DNA of 64,000 nt from an endosymbiont of Lamellibrachia barhami (GTDB taxonomy: Bacteria > Pseudomonadota > Gammaproteobacteria > Chromatiales > Chromatiaceae), in NCBI RefSeq assembly GCF_011947365.2, contig NZ_JAAVSH020000001.1, positions 1,088,234 to 1,152,233 of the forward strand. Reading direction: 5' to 3'. The notes under the pieces were generated by a model. It searched no databases, was not told the DNA's origin, and worked only from the letters and a program-made list of their open reading frames with translations. Of the stretch, positions 63,289 through 64,000 are shown piece after piece (position 1 is the first letter of the stretch; every line of letters begins with the position of its first letter). Position numbers and translations under genes: made by a program.

Positions 63289-63960
63289 TCAGGCTGCCGC
63301 TTTGCCCTGTCCGGCGAGGTACTGTTCCAGTTCGTCGGATCCGCCGATGCGCTCGCCGTTGATGAAGACCTGGGGCACCATGGAGATTCCAGCCACCGCA
63401 GGTTTGCCTGCTGTGGAACCTGGTTCAATACCAGTTCTTCGAACTTGATGCCTGCGTCATGCAGCATTCCTTTGGCGCGGCACAGAAAGGGCAGCCTTCA
63501 CGGCGAAGAGAGTGATATCCAACGGTTTTGCCGCATCCGGTGATGTTGAACAGTACAGGGTGTTTCGCGCCGGAGACCTCGGAAGGGTCGCTGGGAACGT
63601 CCGGCTCGATGAACATCTTCTTCGATCACGCCAGTCCTTCACCAACATGGAGTAGCGCCAGAGCGATCACCGAACCGAGAGATCCCGTTGATACTCAGCA
63701 TGCCCATGCCACGGCTGAAGCCGCCGGGCAGAAGGTACGTTGTTCTTCAGTCTTCTGCCCGGTACGCCACTCGGCTGACAGCGTGTCGTTGAATTGAAAT
63801 ACACGATCTCATCCACTTCGGCGTTTGAACCCGGCGCCAATTGATTGTAGCGGGGCAAGCACATGGTGAAAGAGCAGGTCGGGGGTGAATGCACCGGGAA
63901 GGGCGAACACCACTACGGTTTTGAGCCCGAACACTGTCGGTGGTGACATCCACCTACCTC
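63289..63960 (-). pseudogene. garB: Hybrid peroxiredoxin-glutaredoxin, riddled with frameshifts here
   Basis: Across several frames the minus strand spells parts of a hybrid peroxidase. From the peroxiredoxin domain: CSFTMCLPRYNQLAP and NAEVDEIVYF. From the glutaredoxin domain: MFIEPDVPSDPSEVSGAKHPVLF, the redox motif in [43 protein letters not shown] and a normal C-terminus with stop at 63289. In purple sulfur bacteria this enzyme uses glutathione amide to reduce peroxides. Many single-base gains and losses, in a stretch reaching the window edge, look like poor sequence rather than gene decay. Confidence 0.72.
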
Positions 63961-64000
63961 TGTGTTGCGACAGCAATGCTGCAACTGAACGAAGTACACA

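Overview
The window looks like a chromosomal segment of a sulfur-oxidising gammaproteobacterium related to the Chromatiales. Three things suggest this: gammaproteobacterial neighbourhoods (smc-zipA-ligA, scpA-scpB-rluB, rnm-yciO), mostly GC-rich protein-coding DNA, and a right-hand edge carrying the glutathione-amide reductase/peroxiredoxin pair known from purple sulfur bacteria. Whether it is free-living or a symbiont cannot be decided from this stretch. No rRNA, tRNA or CRISPR array was seen.

Layout. 0-5 kb: a c-di-GMP phosphodiesterase response regulator (HD-GYP), a DUF1304 membrane protein, an lpxC outside its usual cell-division cluster, and an AraC-type regulator. 4.3-9.4 kb: a compact same-strand block rnm-yciO-M50 protease-trpS-scpA-scpB. 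9.4-11.2 kb: rluB and ligA meet tail-to-tail in an indel-riddled stretch where both lose their C-termini, probably a faulty contig join. 11-17 kb: zipA, smc, queF and an FGGY sugar kinase. 17-22.5 kb: an exopolysaccharide priming transferase and a large PAS/GGDEF/EAL protein. 22.7-29.6 kb: amrB-amrS-hypF and the tRNA acetyltransferase tmcA. 29.6-33.1 kb: an accessory patch with a membrane-anchored TIR protein between gene-free flanks that look like mobile-element debris, an AT-rich secreted protein and an SRPBCC protein.

35.0-40.8 kb is the most interesting region. Seven tightly packed genes encode a secreted protein, a lipoprotein, a MotA/ExbB-like proton-channel subunit, an ExbD/MotB-like partner with a coiled coil, a large lipoprotein with a DUF4384-like tail, a membrane-anchored SPOR-like protein and a lytic transglycosylase. 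Together they suggest an uncharacterised proton-motive-force-driven, peptidoglycan-spanning envelope machine. The transglycosylase is split by an eight-G run that may be phase variable or a sequencing error.

40.9-44.3 kb makes nucleotide-sugar uronates (tviB, tviC, a UDP-glucuronate 4-epimerase). Downstream, on the minus strand, is a candidate anaerobically induced small RNA with an FNR-like box, a -10 element, a CCUCC loop and an intrinsic terminator. 44.6-49.2 kb holds rdgC, amrA (third member of the AmmeMemoRadiSam set), a pentapeptide-repeat protein, a FliK-like/FlhB-like pair, a 144-bp inverted-repeat element and a fliJ fragment. At about 49.19 kb fliJ and an unrelated gene are both cut at the same point. 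49.2-52 kb is an AT-richer accessory stretch. 52-64 kb carries prfC, bolA, a secreted EndoU-like nuclease, a type-B succinate dehydrogenase/fumarate reductase operon (sdhCAB), a secreted repeat protein, a two-component pair and the garB-garA locus, whose garB is again full of indels.

Two dispersed repeat families occupy intergenic gaps. One is a REP/REPIN-type hairpin with 5' GTAG, a constant loop and covarying stems. The other is a CACGAAG-type palindrome.
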